57,609 bases of DNA from positions 40,087 to 97,695 of the forward strand of contig CAJTZM010000008.1 of assembly GCA_910583935.1 (NCBI GenBank), read 5' to 3'. Below, piece after piece: positions 1 to 7,076 of the stretch; within the stretch, counting starts at the first letter, position 1, and every line of letters begins with the position of its first letter. The notes under the pieces were generated by a model. That model saw only the letters and a list, made by a program, of their open reading frames with translations. It was not told the DNA's origin and searched no databases. The translations under genes were made by a program, and so were the position numbers. Origin of the DNA: an uncultured Oscillospiraceae bacterium (GTDB lineage Bacteria; Bacillota; Clostridia; Oscillospirales; Ruminococcaceae).

Positions 1-48
1 GACGGGATTCAGCGCCGCAAGGTTTACATCACCGTCATGGGCGAATAA
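1..48 (+). CDS. YjbQ/UPF0047 family protein, C-terminal end only
   Basis: Only the last 15 codons and a TAA stop (46-48) lie in the window. They encode the same end (DGIQRRKVYITVMGE) as the complete YjbQ-like gene at 972-1400. The nucleotide identity is exact for 56 bases (1-56 against 1353-1408), covering the codons, the stop and 8 bases beyond. The rest of the gene would lie upstream of the window. The following amidohydrolase starts 25 bases after the stop and has its own ribosome site, so the two are probably co-transcribed. A contig edge placed inside a repeat could also produce this fragment. Confidence 0.7.
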   Translation, partial: DGIQRRKVYITVMGE

Positions 49-73
49 ACAATATATAAAGGAGATTATACAA

Positions 74-970
74 ATGGTAATAGATGTGCATGTTCATCCC
101 ACAGGCTACAGTCTCATTTCCCAGGATCCGGAGGAGCGGGCGTTCCGCACTCGGGTGTTCCAGAAAAAGGTAGAGCAGGATCACAGTCCCATCGCCATGA
201 CCGGTAAGCCCTCCGGCGGCAACAGCTTTGACCATGGCTCGGAGGAAGTGACCTTCACCCAGATGGATTCCTTCGGCATTGACCGGCTGGTACTTTTGCC
301 CTTGGATCTGACCACTACCCATGGCGGATGGATTGTCTCCAACGACGAGATTGAAAAGATTGTCCAGGCGGCGCCGGATCGGTTTATCGGTTTTGCCAGC
401 GTGGACCCGCGGCGTCCCGACGCCCTAGAAGTATTAGACCACGCCTTCCGGGACCAGAAGCTGGCGGGATTAAAGCTCAACCCCTCCAAGCAGGCGTTTT
501 ACCCGGACGATCCCATGCTGGACCCTATATATAAAAAGTGCCTGGAGTACAATAAGCCCATTATGTTCCACGCTGGCATGTCCTGGGATCCCGACTGTCT
601 GATCAAGTATTCCGAGCCTGTCAACTTCGAAGAGGTGGCGGTCAAGTATCCGGAACTTCGCATCTGCCTGGCCCATTTCGGCTGGCCCTGGGCCATTGAG
701 ACAGCGATGCTGTGCTTAAAATATCCTAACGTCTACACCGATACCTCCATTGTTCCGATGGATTCGCCGGAGGTTTTCTTCCGCCACATTTTCACCCGGG
801 AGTGGGGACCCACCTGGTTTGAGCACAACTTCGCGGATAAGGTGATGTTCGGCTCCAACAATCCGCGCAACCACACCCAGGGGATCGAGAAGCTGGAAAT
901 GCGTCCGGACACGCGAGAAAAGCTGATGGGTGGAAACGCGCAGAAATGGCTGGGAATGGAGGGGAAATAG
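74..970 (+). CDS. Amidohydrolase family protein (amidohydrolase-2 / ACMSD-like TIM barrel)
   Basis: A 298-residue protein, normal length for amidohydrolase-2 metal-dependent hydrolases and decarboxylases. Visible metal-site elements are the N-terminal His-x-His (H6, H8 in DVHVHP), K134 in GLKLNPS, H166 in IMFHAGM and H201 in LAHFGWP. The final strand motif, usually FGTDYP with a catalytic Asp, reads FGSNNP at 259-264, so the Asp is replaced by Asn262. The substrate cannot be told from sequence, and the Asn raises the question of whether chemistry is altered or lost. The ATG has an AAAGGAG site at 59-65. It is sandwiched between two YjbQ-like genes and ends one base before the second, which suggests a shared transcript. 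Confidence 0.85.
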   Translation: MVIDVHVHPTGYSLISQDPEERAFRTRVFQKKVEQDHSPIAMTGKPSGGNSFDHGSEEVTFTQMDSFGIDRLVLLPLDLTTTHGGWIVSNDEIEKIVQAAPDRFIGFASVDPRRPDALEVLDHAFRDQKLAGLKLNPSKQAFYPDDPMLDPIYKKCLEYNKPIMFHAGMSWDPDCLIKYSEPVNFEEVAVKYPELRICLAHFGWPWAIETAMLCLKYPNVYTDTSIVPMDSPEVFFRHIFTREWGPTWFEHNFADKVMFGSNNPRNHTQGIEKLEMRPDTREKLMGGNAQKWLGMEGK

Positions 971-971
971 A

Positions 972-1400
972 ATGGTTAAAACCACAACGATCGAGCTGAT
1001 CAGTAAAAAAGAGTTTGAGCTGATCCGGATTACCAAGGATATTTTAAAAGCGGTGGAGGAGTCGGGAGTGAAAAACGGGGTGGTCTACGCGATCACGGCC
1101 CACACAACCACCGGGATTCTGGTGAACGAAAGCCTGGCGTGTTTAGAGGTGGACATCGAGCAGAAGCTGGAGGAGCTGGTGCCGACCTTCGCGTCGTACA
1201 ACCACAACCACTTTCTGCCGTCGTATGGGGCCATTGGGTGCAATGCGCCGGGTCATTTAAAGTCGATGCTCTGCGGCAACCACGCGGTATTCCCGATAGT
1301 GGACGGGCATGTAGTATGCGGCAACGCACAGGATGTATACTTTGGGGAGTTTGACGGGATTCAGCGCCGCAAGGTTTACATCACCGTCATGGGCGAATAA
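972..1400 (+). CDS. YjbQ/UPF0047 family protein
   Basis: A 142-residue protein of the secondary thiamine-phosphate synthase enzyme family (YjbQ, UPF0047). Conserved features are TAHTTTGILVNE near 38-49, the NHNHF segment near 77, NAPGHLKSMLCG near 90-101, and the closing acidic/basic strand EFDGIQRRKVYITV. Some members show weak thiamine-phosphate synthase activity, but their real role is unsettled. I chose the ATG at 972 because GGAGGGG at 957-963 sits at proper spacing. Longer in-frame readings would overlap the preceding amidohydrolase. The gene starts one base after the amidohydrolase stop and is followed by a strong terminator. Confidence 0.88.
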   Translation: MVKTTTIELISKKEFELIRITKDILKAVEESGVKNGVVYAITAHTTTGILVNESLACLEVDIEQKLEELVPTFASYNHNHFLPSYGAIGCNAPGHLKSMLCGNHAVFPIVDGHVVCGNAQDVYFGEFDGIQRRKVYITVMGE

Positions 1401-1411
1401 ACAATATACAG

Positions 1412-1446
1412 AAAAAGGCTTTGGGAAAATCCCAAAGCCTTTTTTA
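1412..1446 (+). terminator. Rho-independent terminator after yjbQ-like gene
   Basis: Stem of at least 11 pairs (1416-1426 with 1430-1440, arm AGGCTTTGGGA) with a 3-base loop, flanked by an A-run and a T-run, so it may also work for the convergent queT transcript. Confidence 0.9.
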
Positions 1447-1513
1447 TAGCCTTGTAAAAGGGCAGCATTCTGCCCGGGCGGCGCCTCCACCACAGCTGGC
1501 CGCCGCTGCGGCC

Positions 1514-2050
1514 TTATCTTTCTTTTTGCCCAAAGAGTCTTTTGTCAAGGCCCTTTCGTTCCAAAATCCAGACCAGCAGCACACCCAGGATCAGGCAGGG
1601 GATCGCTTGCCCCAATGTTACCGATACAGCGCAGGTCCAGAATACGTCCCACTGAAAGCTGCCGGACAGCCAGGTCAGCTCCAGCCCGATGACCAGCCCG
1701 TTGACCAAAACCGGCGGGACTGCCGCCGGGATTGCCAGTTTTTTGATTCGTATATTGCGTAAAAGCCAGGTCAGTATCGCGGCAATAAGGGTAGCCAGCG
1801 TACCGAATAAAATGTCCACCGGCATGGTAAGGCCCATAGCCGCGCCGACGAGGTTGGTTAATAGACAGCCGATGGTCACGCCCCAGATCCCCAAAGGGGA
1901 CAGTACCGGCAAAAGGGTTAGACATTCCGCCACACGAAGCTGCACCGCTCCGAAGGAGGCTAGGGATAAAGCCAGGCTCACGGCGGTGTAGACGGCGGCG
2001 ATCATCGCCGAAATGGCGATGGCTCTTCCGTTTAAAGGTTTCATTTTCAT
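1514..2050 (-). CDS. queT: QueT-family queuosine precursor transporter
   Basis: A 178-residue integral membrane protein of the QueT (DUF988) family, the substrate-binding membrane component of ECF-type transporters for queuosine precursors. It has about five hydrophobic segments and the family-typical AVQLRVAECLTLLPVLSP stretch (about 35-52), where the Arg and Glu sit beside the membrane. No energy-coupling ATPases are nearby, so it presumably shares a general ECF module encoded elsewhere. The assignment is strengthened by a preQ1-I riboswitch directly upstream. Two ATGs are possible. The one at 2044 lies 9 bases from GAGAGG, which is better spaced than the ATG at 2050, so the protein may be 176 residues. 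Confidence 0.92.
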   Translation of the reverse strand: MKMKPLNGRAIAISAMIAAVYTAVSLALSLASFGAVQLRVAECLTLLPVLSPLGIWGVTIGCLLTNLVGAAMGLTMPVDILFGTLATLIAAILTWLLRNIRIKKLAIPAAVPPVLVNGLVIGLELTWLSGSFQWDVFWTCAVSVTLGQAIPCLILGVLLVWILERKGLDKRLFGQKER

Positions 2051-2053
2051 TTT

Positions 2054-2100
2054 CCTCTCGTAGTTTTTCTTTATAGTCAGGTTCTTGCGACTGACTGTCC
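2054..2100 (-). promoter_or_regulatory. preQ1-I riboswitch controlling queT
   Basis: Read on the minus strand: P1 stem GTCAG (2095-2091) with CTGAC (2080-2076), a loop TCGCAAGAAC that closely matches the known type-I aptamer loop TCGCAGTAACC, then an A-rich tail with AAAAACTA. Loop TCG can pair with tail CGA (2060-2058) to form the pseudoknot. That pairing lies just before GAGAGG, so ligand binding should hide the ribosome site and lower translation. The downstream gene is a queuosine-precursor transporter, as expected. Confidence 0.88.
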
Positions 2101-2147
2101 CGGGTGGATTTTGCGCCGGTCTTGCGCCGGCCGGTCAGGACGCTTTT

Positions 2148-2176
2148 ATTGTACCTGTTTTATTTTGGGGATGCAA
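2148..2176 (-). promoter_or_regulatory. Sigma-A-type promoter for queT
   Basis: Minus strand -35 TTGCAT (2176-2171), 17-base spacer, -10 TACAAT (2153-2148). Transcription would start about 45 bases before the riboswitch P1 stem. Confidence 0.75.
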
Positions 2177-2369
2177 GAGGGGAAAGGGTCGTTTAAGGAA
2201 ATAGGCACCAATAGATTGGGAAAAAGGAATGGAATTGGACCAGCATTTATGATAAAATTAAAAAACATATTCTGCATGCGCTTATCAATACTTTGTAGAA
2301 ATAGTGGGATGCGATGGCGGCCTTCTTTCATGATATACAAAGCGGGGAACAAATTTTAAGGAGGATTTT

Positions 2370-2702
2370 ATGGCGATTATAGTGCATATTTATTACAGCG
2401 GAACCGGCGGCAGCGCCAGAAAATTCGCGGAGGAGATGGTGTCCAGCGGCGTGGTCCGAGAGATCCGCGCAGAAAAGGGGAACCTGCGGTACGAATACTT
2501 TTTTCCCATGGAGGATCAAGAAACGGTGCTTTTGGTAGACGGCTGGCGGGATCAGCAGGCAATCGACGCCCACCATGTTTCGCCGGTGATGGGGAAAATC
2601 GCCGCGCTTCGGGAAAAGTATGACCTGCATATGCGGGTTGAGCGGTATGTGCCGGACGAAACGGCAATCCCTGCAAAGGACAGGGCGTTTATCCGAGAAT
2701 AG
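2370..2702 (+). CDS. Antibiotic biosynthesis monooxygenase (ABM) domain protein, YgiN-like
   Basis: A 110-residue single-domain protein with the ferredoxin-like ABM fold. It starts with a beta strand (AIIVHIYY), has an EEM.SSGVV helix, and then a strand rich in aromatic residues (YEYFFPM). The segment LLVDGWRDQQAIDAHHVSP is the classic family stretch where a Trp and an HH.SP turn follow each other. Such proteins are usually dimeric and often cofactor-free quinol or polyketide oxygenases. Many are of unknown substrate, so only the family is claimed. AAGGAGG at 2359-2365 precedes the ATG at good spacing. It is a single-gene unit bounded by a strong terminator. Confidence 0.85.
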   Translation: MAIIVHIYYSGTGGSARKFAEEMVSSGVVREIRAEKGNLRYEYFFPMEDQETVLLVDGWRDQQAIDAHHVSPVMGKIAALREKYDLHMRVERYVPDETAIPAKDRAFIRE

Positions 2703-2717
2703 CTTTGCTGCGCAAAA

Positions 2718-2746
2718 GAAAAAGCCGCTTTTAAAGCGGCTTTTCT
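2718..2746. terminator. Bidirectional terminator between ABM gene and threonine-aldolase gene
   Basis: Perfect inverted repeat AAAAGCCGCT / AGCGGCTTTT (2720-2729, 2735-2744), T-rich on both exit sides, between two convergent genes. Confidence 0.9.
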
Positions 2747-2764
2747 TCTGTTTTTGTCCCACCT

Positions 2765-3787
2765 CTACAGCAGCTGACGAAGCGCCTCAATGTCCTCCGG
2801 GCGGGTGGCCCAGCTGGTGACAAAGCGGACGACGGTGTGGTTTTCGTCCTGCGGCGCCCAAACGCTGAAGGATACCTTTTGCGCCAGACTTTTCATCCGA
2901 CTGTTTTCCAGGATGACAAACTGCTGGTTTGTGGGGGATTTCAGGAAGAAGGGATACTGCTTTTCCTCAAAAACGCGGACCAGCTCCTGGGCTGCTTCCA
3001 TCGCGTGTTCGCCAATGCGCCAGTAAAGCCGGTCGGTAAACAGCGTATCGAACTGAAGGCCCAAAAGCCACCCCTTGGCCAGCAGCGCCCCATGCTGTTT
3101 GACATGGGTGAAAAAATGCGCTGGCGCTTTTTTGGGAAAAACCACCGCCTCGCCGAACAGCGCGCCGACCTTGGTGCCGCCGATGTAAAACGCGTCGCAG
3201 CATTGGGCGATCACCGGTAAGGTCACATCGGTCCCTGGACTGACCAGACCATATCCCAGCCGGGCCCCGTCCAGATACAGCCGCAGTGAATATTCCCGAC
3301 AGACGGCGCCGATTTCCTCCAGTTCCCGCTTGGTATAAAGGGTTCCGTATTCTGTCGGGTGGGACAGGTATACCATCCCGGGAATGACCATATGATCGTA
3401 GGTTTCGTCCTGGTAAAAAGCCTTGAGATACGCCTTTAGCTGTTCGGCGTCAATCTTTCCCTGGCGGTGGGGCAGCGTCAGCACCTTGTGACCGGTGTGC
3501 TCAATGGCGCCGGCTTCGTGGGCGGCGATGTGCCCGGTATCCGCCGAAAGCACCCCCTCGTAAGGACGCAGCAGACTGTTAATAACGGTCGCGTTGGTTT
3601 GGGTGCCGCCAACCAGAAAAAAGATGTCCGCCTGCGGCGATTGGCAGGCAGCGCGGATTTTTTCTTTGGCGCTTTCGCAGTATTGGTCGCGTCCGTAGGC
3701 CGTCTGGGGCTCCCGATTGATGTCCGACAGGCGCTTCAGAATCTGCTCATGGGCGCCCTGGGAATAGTCATTGACAAAACAAAGCAT
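2765..3787 (-). CDS. Low-specificity L-threonine aldolase-like PLP enzyme
   Basis: A 340-residue fold-type I PLP enzyme of the threonine aldolase / beta-eliminating lyase family, which cleaves threonine or allo-threonine to glycine and acetaldehyde. Landmarks are GGTQTN at about 60-65 (phosphate contact), HIAAHEAGA at about 86-94 (ring-stacking His), LDGARLG at 172-178 (Asp pairing with the pyridine nitrogen) and the Schiff-base lysine K206 in YIGGTKVGA. Length matches the family. I chose the ATG at 3787, preceded by AAAAGGGGG. A longer frame up to 3841 lacks a convincing site. It is convergent with the ABM gene and divergent from prmA. Confidence 0.88.
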   Translation of the reverse strand: MLCFVNDYSQGAHEQILKRLSDINREPQTAYGRDQYCESAKEKIRAACQSPQADIFFLVGGTQTNATVINSLLRPYEGVLSADTGHIAAHEAGAIEHTGHKVLTLPHRQGKIDAEQLKAYLKAFYQDETYDHMVIPGMVYLSHPTEYGTLYTKRELEEIGAVCREYSLRLYLDGARLGYGLVSPGTDVTLPVIAQCCDAFYIGGTKVGALFGEAVVFPKKAPAHFFTHVKQHGALLAKGWLLGLQFDTLFTDRLYWRIGEHAMEAAQELVRVFEEKQYPFFLKSPTNQQFVILENSRMKSLAQKVSFSVWAPQDENHTVVRFVTSWATRPEDIEALRQLL

Positions 3788-3855
3788 TGCTTTTCCCCCT
3801 TTTTTGTGTTTCATTTTAACATTTTTTTCTGAACGGTGCAACGGATATCCTCCCC

Positions 3856-3884
3856 TTTACCCCGTGCGGCGTTTTGTGTATAAT
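3856..3884 (+). promoter_or_regulatory. Promoter for the prmA-rsmE operon
   Basis: -35 TTTACC (3856-3861), 17-base spacer, -10 TATAAT (3879-3884), about 37 bases before the prmA ATG. Confidence 0.65.
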
Positions 3885-3920
3885 AAAGGATATGGCAAAA
3901 CGGAAAGGCGGTATGGCTTT

Positions 3921-4874
3921 ATGGAATGGACCGAGGCTTCCATTTACACCTCCAGCGAGGGGGTGGAGCTTTTATGCGGGAAGCTGCTGGAGCTGGGGAT
4001 CAGCGGCTTTGCAGTAGAGGACCCCCGAGATTTTCAGGAATTTTTAGATGAGACTACCCCTCACTGGGACTATGTGGACGACAGTCTGATGGCCTTAAAG
4101 GAGGCGGAGACCCGCGTTATTGTCTATCTTCCCCAAAATAGCCAGGGCAGCGAGATGCTGGCGGCGGTCCGCGCAATGGTCGCCCAGCAGAAGGCGGCGG
4201 ATCGGGAAAAGAGGATGGGCCGGCTGGAAATTTCCTGCGGCAGCCTCTTGGAGGAGGATTGGGAGAACAACTGGAAGCAGTATTATAAACCGATGCGGGT
4301 GGGCCGCCGGCTGGTGGTCGTCCCTTGCTGGGAGGCATATGAAAGAAAGCCGGAGGACGTCGTTCTGAAGCTGGATCCAGGGATGGCCTTTGGCACCGGC
4401 GCTCACGCCACCACCCGGCTGTGCATGGAGCTTTTAGAAGAGTCGGTGACACCCGGCTGCGCCATGCTGGACGTAGGCTGCGGCAGCGGGATTTTGGCTG
4501 TCTGCGCGGTGCTACTGGGCGCAGAAAGCGCCGTCGGCGTAGATATCGACGAGCTGGCCGCCAAAATCGCCGGAGAGAACGCCGCTTTAAACGGCGTGTC
4601 CGGCTGTACCCGCTTCGTGCAGGGCGATTTGACCGAAAAAATCAGCGGACAGTACGACGTGATCTGCGCCAATATTGTAGCGGATGTCATTATCCGCCTG
4701 TGCCCGTCGATCCCCGCCTTTTTGAAGCCTGACGGTGTGTTTTTGGCATCCGGTATCATCGACGAGCGGTCGGTGGAGGTGGAGAGGGCCATACAGGCCA
4801 GCGGACTTACCGTCACCGGCCGCCGGGAAGAGGGCGGCTGGGTTGCGCTGCACTGCCAACGGTTGGGGGAATAG
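3921..4874 (+). CDS. prmA: Ribosomal protein L11 methyltransferase
   Basis: A 317-residue SAM-dependent methyltransferase that trimethylates ribosomal protein L11. The N-terminal substrate-recognition domain begins EWTEASIYTSSEGVE. The catalytic domain shows the family signature DPGMAFGTGAHATT, SAM motif I LDVGCGSGIL, an acidic ribose-binding motif GVDID, and motif IV ANIVADV. Length is typical (about 300-320). The ATG at 3921 fits the family N-terminus; an upstream extension to 3771 would run through the promoter. It lies 2 bases before rsmE, an association common in Firmicutes. Confidence 0.95.
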   Translation: MEWTEASIYTSSEGVELLCGKLLELGISGFAVEDPRDFQEFLDETTPHWDYVDDSLMALKEAETRVIVYLPQNSQGSEMLAAVRAMVAQQKAADREKRMGRLEISCGSLLEEDWENNWKQYYKPMRVGRRLVVVPCWEAYERKPEDVVLKLDPGMAFGTGAHATTRLCMELLEESVTPGCAMLDVGCGSGILAVCAVLLGAESAVGVDIDELAAKIAGENAALNGVSGCTRFVQGDLTEKISGQYDVICANIVADVIIRLCPSIPAFLKPDGVFLASGIIDERSVEVERAIQASGLTVTGRREEGGWVALHCQRLGE

Positions 4875-4876
4875 GA

Positions 4877-5599
4877 ATGCCGAGATTTTATATCGATCCT
4901 CCGGCCGGGGAGCTTGTAACCCTCTCAGGGGAGGACGCCCGCCATGTCAGCCGTTCTTTGCGCATGGCGCCGGGCGATCTCCTAACCCTCTGCGATAGAG
5001 CGGGCATGGATTATTCCGGCGTGCTGCGGCAGATTGACAGCCAGACCGTAACGGTGCAGATCCTGTCCTGCCAGCCCTGTAAAACAGAGCCGACGGTCTT
5101 TGTGCGGCTGTATCAGGCGCTGCCCAAGGCCGATAAGCTGGAATGGATTGTGCAAAAGGCGGTGGAGCTGGGCGTTGGGGAGATCATCCCAGTTCTCACC
5201 GAACGGTGTATTTCCCGGCCGGACGAAAAAACGATGGAGAAAAAAAGGGATCGCTGGCAGAAAATCGCCGCCGAAGCCGCCAAGCAATGTGGACGCGGCC
5301 GGATCCCCAAAGTGCGGCCGCTGCTGCGCTTTACGGCTGCCGCCCAGGAACTGGGGCGGATGGAAAGGGGCCTGTTTTTATACGAAAAGGGCGGCGTCCC
5401 TTTCCGGGAGGCGATGGCCGCCCCTGCGACGGAAATCGGTATGCTTGTAGGCGCCGAAGGAGGCTTTTCCCCAGCGGAGGCGGACGCCGTCCAGCAGCTG
5501 GGGGGATGCGCTGTCAGTTTGGGCAGGCGGATCCTTCGGTGTGAGACGGCGCCGTTGGCGGCTCTGTCGGTTTGTATGTATGAAACCGGCAATCTGTAA
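4877..5599 (+). CDS. rsmE: 16S rRNA (uracil-1498-N3)-methyltransferase
   Basis: A 240-residue SPOUT-class methyltransferase that makes m3U1498 in 16S rRNA. The N-terminal PUA-like part holds the family pattern GEDARHVSRSLRMAPGD (about 19-35). The knotted SAM site includes LVGAEGGFSPAEAD (about 190-203) and the closing LGRRILRCETAPLAAL, both hallmark RsmE motifs. The start codon is 2 bases after the prmA stop, so translation is probably coupled. A small membrane-protein gene follows after 27 bases. Confidence 0.95.
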   Translation: MPRFYIDPPAGELVTLSGEDARHVSRSLRMAPGDLLTLCDRAGMDYSGVLRQIDSQTVTVQILSCQPCKTEPTVFVRLYQALPKADKLEWIVQKAVELGVGEIIPVLTERCISRPDEKTMEKKRDRWQKIAAEAAKQCGRGRIPKVRPLLRFTAAAQELGRMERGLFLYEKGGVPFREAMAAPATEIGMLVGAEGGFSPAEADAVQQLGGCAVSLGRRILRCETAPLAALSVCMYETGNL

Positions 5600-5626
5600 A
5601 AGGCAAAATGAGAGGAGGGAGGTCTA

Positions 5627-6127
5627 ATGGGCGGCAGAAGACTTGAAAAGAAATGGTCTCGCATTTTTTTTCCGCCGTTGCTGGCGTTGGCAGTCATTTG
5701 GTGCGGCGGCTTCTGCGCCAATGCGCTTCTGGCCAGCCAGGGCGGCCCCAGGGCAAAGCAGATGATCCTGCAGACCGGCCAGGAAATCCGCTCCGCCAAC
5801 CAGCTGCTGTTTGAAAAAAAGACCTATCGGATATTCTATGATTATTCTATTGCGTTTTTAGACAGTGCCATCGCCTTTGATTTTTTTCCCAGTTATGACG
5901 CGGCCGGCCTGTGGAGCCTGATCCAGCATCTGCCGCCGCAGGTGCAGGTGGAGAAGATTCATTTTTCGTATAACGCCGTCAGTTATTTTATCGCTACGGA
6001 TTCTCCTGCGCAGCTGCTGACCCTTTTGGAATATTTACAAAACTGTGAACAATATTCAGCCGTTTTTTTCTATCCGGATTCTCTGTCATCCGCCCCCTTC
6101 GCTGGGGAATTCTGTTGCTATTTTTGA
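5627..6127 (+). CDS. Small membrane-anchored protein of unknown function, PilN-like layout
   Basis: A 166-residue protein that I do not recognise by family. It has a short basic cytoplasmic start (GGRRLEKKWSR), one hydrophobic segment at about 13-35, then a soluble region of about 130 residues. The middle contains LWSLIQHLPPQVQVEKIHFS followed by a strand and a helix (SPAQLLTLLEYLQNC). That order resembles the extracytoplasmic domain of PilN-type pilus assembly proteins, which is inference from pattern only. A strong GAGGAGGGAGG site precedes the ATG. It follows rsmE by 27 bases and ends at a terminator, so it is the last gene of that operon. Confidence 0.7.
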   Translation: MGGRRLEKKWSRIFFPPLLALAVIWCGGFCANALLASQGGPRAKQMILQTGQEIRSANQLLFEKKTYRIFYDYSIAFLDSAIAFDFFPSYDAAGLWSLIQHLPPQVQVEKIHFSYNAVSYFIATDSPAQLLTLLEYLQNCEQYSAVFFYPDSLSSAPFAGEFCCYF

Positions 6128-6149
6128 TGATTTCACTAAGAAAAAGCAG

Positions 6150-6190
6150 AAAAACCCGCCCTTTTTTGGAGGAAAAGGGGCGGGTTTTTA
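6150..6190 (+). terminator. Terminator of the prmA-rsmE operon
   Basis: Arms AAAACCCGCCC (6151-6161) and GGGCGGGTTTT (6178-6188), with further A-T pairing in the loop and a T-run. Confidence 0.9.
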
Positions 6191-6221
6191 CATTCCGTAA
6201 TACTTTAGAAAATCATTCTGT

Positions 6222-6370
6222 ATTTCCACATTTTTCACATTGTTTTCAACAATCCACAAGAGCAGGACAAGAGTTTTCCACGAAAAAAGCGGGAAAAACA
6301 AGAAAATTGGCTCTTTTCCCAACCAATAAAGGGATAGCTCTGTGGAAACTGTGGTGGATAGAGTGGAAAT
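6222..6370. other. Cluster of DnaA-box-like 9-mers
   Basis: The 420-base gap between the operon terminator and tadA holds no convincing gene but is dense in variants of TTATCCACA. Forward copies are ATTTCCACA (6222-6230), TTTTTCACA (6231-6239), CAATCCACA (6250-6258) and TTTTCCACG (6274-6282), plus TTTTCAACA at 6243-6251. Reverse copies are GTTTCCACA (6341-6349) and CTATCCACC (6351-6359), with a weaker one near 6363-6371. Most match 7 of 9 positions and none is perfect. Forward copies lie left and reverse copies right, with A-rich sequence around. It could be a DnaA-binding cluster outside the origin or an origin-like region, but no dnaA or dnaN gene is nearby. Confidence 0.4.
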
Positions 6371-6611
6371 CAGGGCAAAAAAAATCGCAGGCAACGGGCC
6401 TGCGGAAAAATGAAAAAAGAAAAATTGATGATAAAGGAGGGGGGATTGACCGGAAACAGTACAATACAGTTTCCTGCCATTTATTATAGCATACGAAAGA
6501 AAATAATGGTGAACAAATTATGAACAACATTCCTTTTACGGGATAAAAATGCAAAAATATTTCCAAGATATCCCACGATGAGCCCAGTCCTTTCCAATGG
6601 AGGAAAGGGAA

Positions 6612-7076
6612 TCACCCTTTTTTTCTTTGCCGGGTAAAAAACGTGTCCAGCAAAGCTTTGCACTCGGCGGCGAGTACGCCTCCTTCATAGTCTGGGCGGC
6701 AGCCGTAGGGCAGATCGAACAGCCGCAGCACACCACAGACGGCGCCTTCCCGCGGATCGGGCGCGCCGTAGAACACCCGGCTGATTCGGCTGTTGATAAC
6801 GGCACCGGCACACATAGCGCAGGGCTCCAGCGTCACATATAAATCGCAGCCGTCCAGCCGCCAGTCGCCGCAGCGCTGGCAGGCCTCCTCAATCGCCAGG
6901 ACCTCCGCATGCGCCAACGCGCTGTGGCTGGCTTGGCGCAGATTATGTCCGCGTCCCAGTACCTCGCCCTGCCGGATGAGAACCGCGCCCACCGGAATTT
7001 CGCCTGCCGCCGCCGCAATTTTTGCCTCCTTTAGCGCCAGACGCATATATCTTTCGTGAATGGATTCCTGTTTCAT
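6612..7076 (-). CDS. tadA: tRNA-specific adenosine deaminase
   Basis: A 154-residue zinc deaminase that converts adenosine to inosine at the wobble position of tRNA-Arg. The cytidine-deaminase-fold site is complete: H56-A-E58 (zinc ligand and proton-shuttle Glu) and P85-C86-A-M-C89 (two zinc Cys). The start EKYMRLALKEA-type helix (here ERYMRLALKEA) and the SRISRVFYGAPDPREGAV segment are typical of TadA rather than free-base deaminases. Its start overlaps the stop of the CPBP protease gene by 4 bases (ATGA), so the two are co-translated. Confidence 0.94.
   Translation of the reverse strand: MKQESIHERYMRLALKEAKIAAAAGEIPVGAVLIRQGEVLGRGHNLRQASHSALAHAEVLAIEEACQRCGDWRLDGCDLYVTLEPCAMCAGAVINSRISRVFYGAPDPREGAVCGVLRLFDLPYGCRPDYEGGVLAAECKALLDTFFTRQRKKG

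Noticed and set aside
2111..2359. 82-codon open frame before the ABM gene
   Set aside because: It overlaps the queT promoter region and lacks a ribosome site and family features.
6115..6489. Open frame running through the prmA-operon terminator and DnaA-box-like cluster
   Set aside because: Low-complexity Lys/Arg-rich product, no ribosome site, and it overlaps a terminator.
6190..6611. SRP RNA gene next to tadA, as in some Firmicutes
   Set aside because: The conserved GGAAG/AGCAG core of SRP RNA was not seen on either strand.
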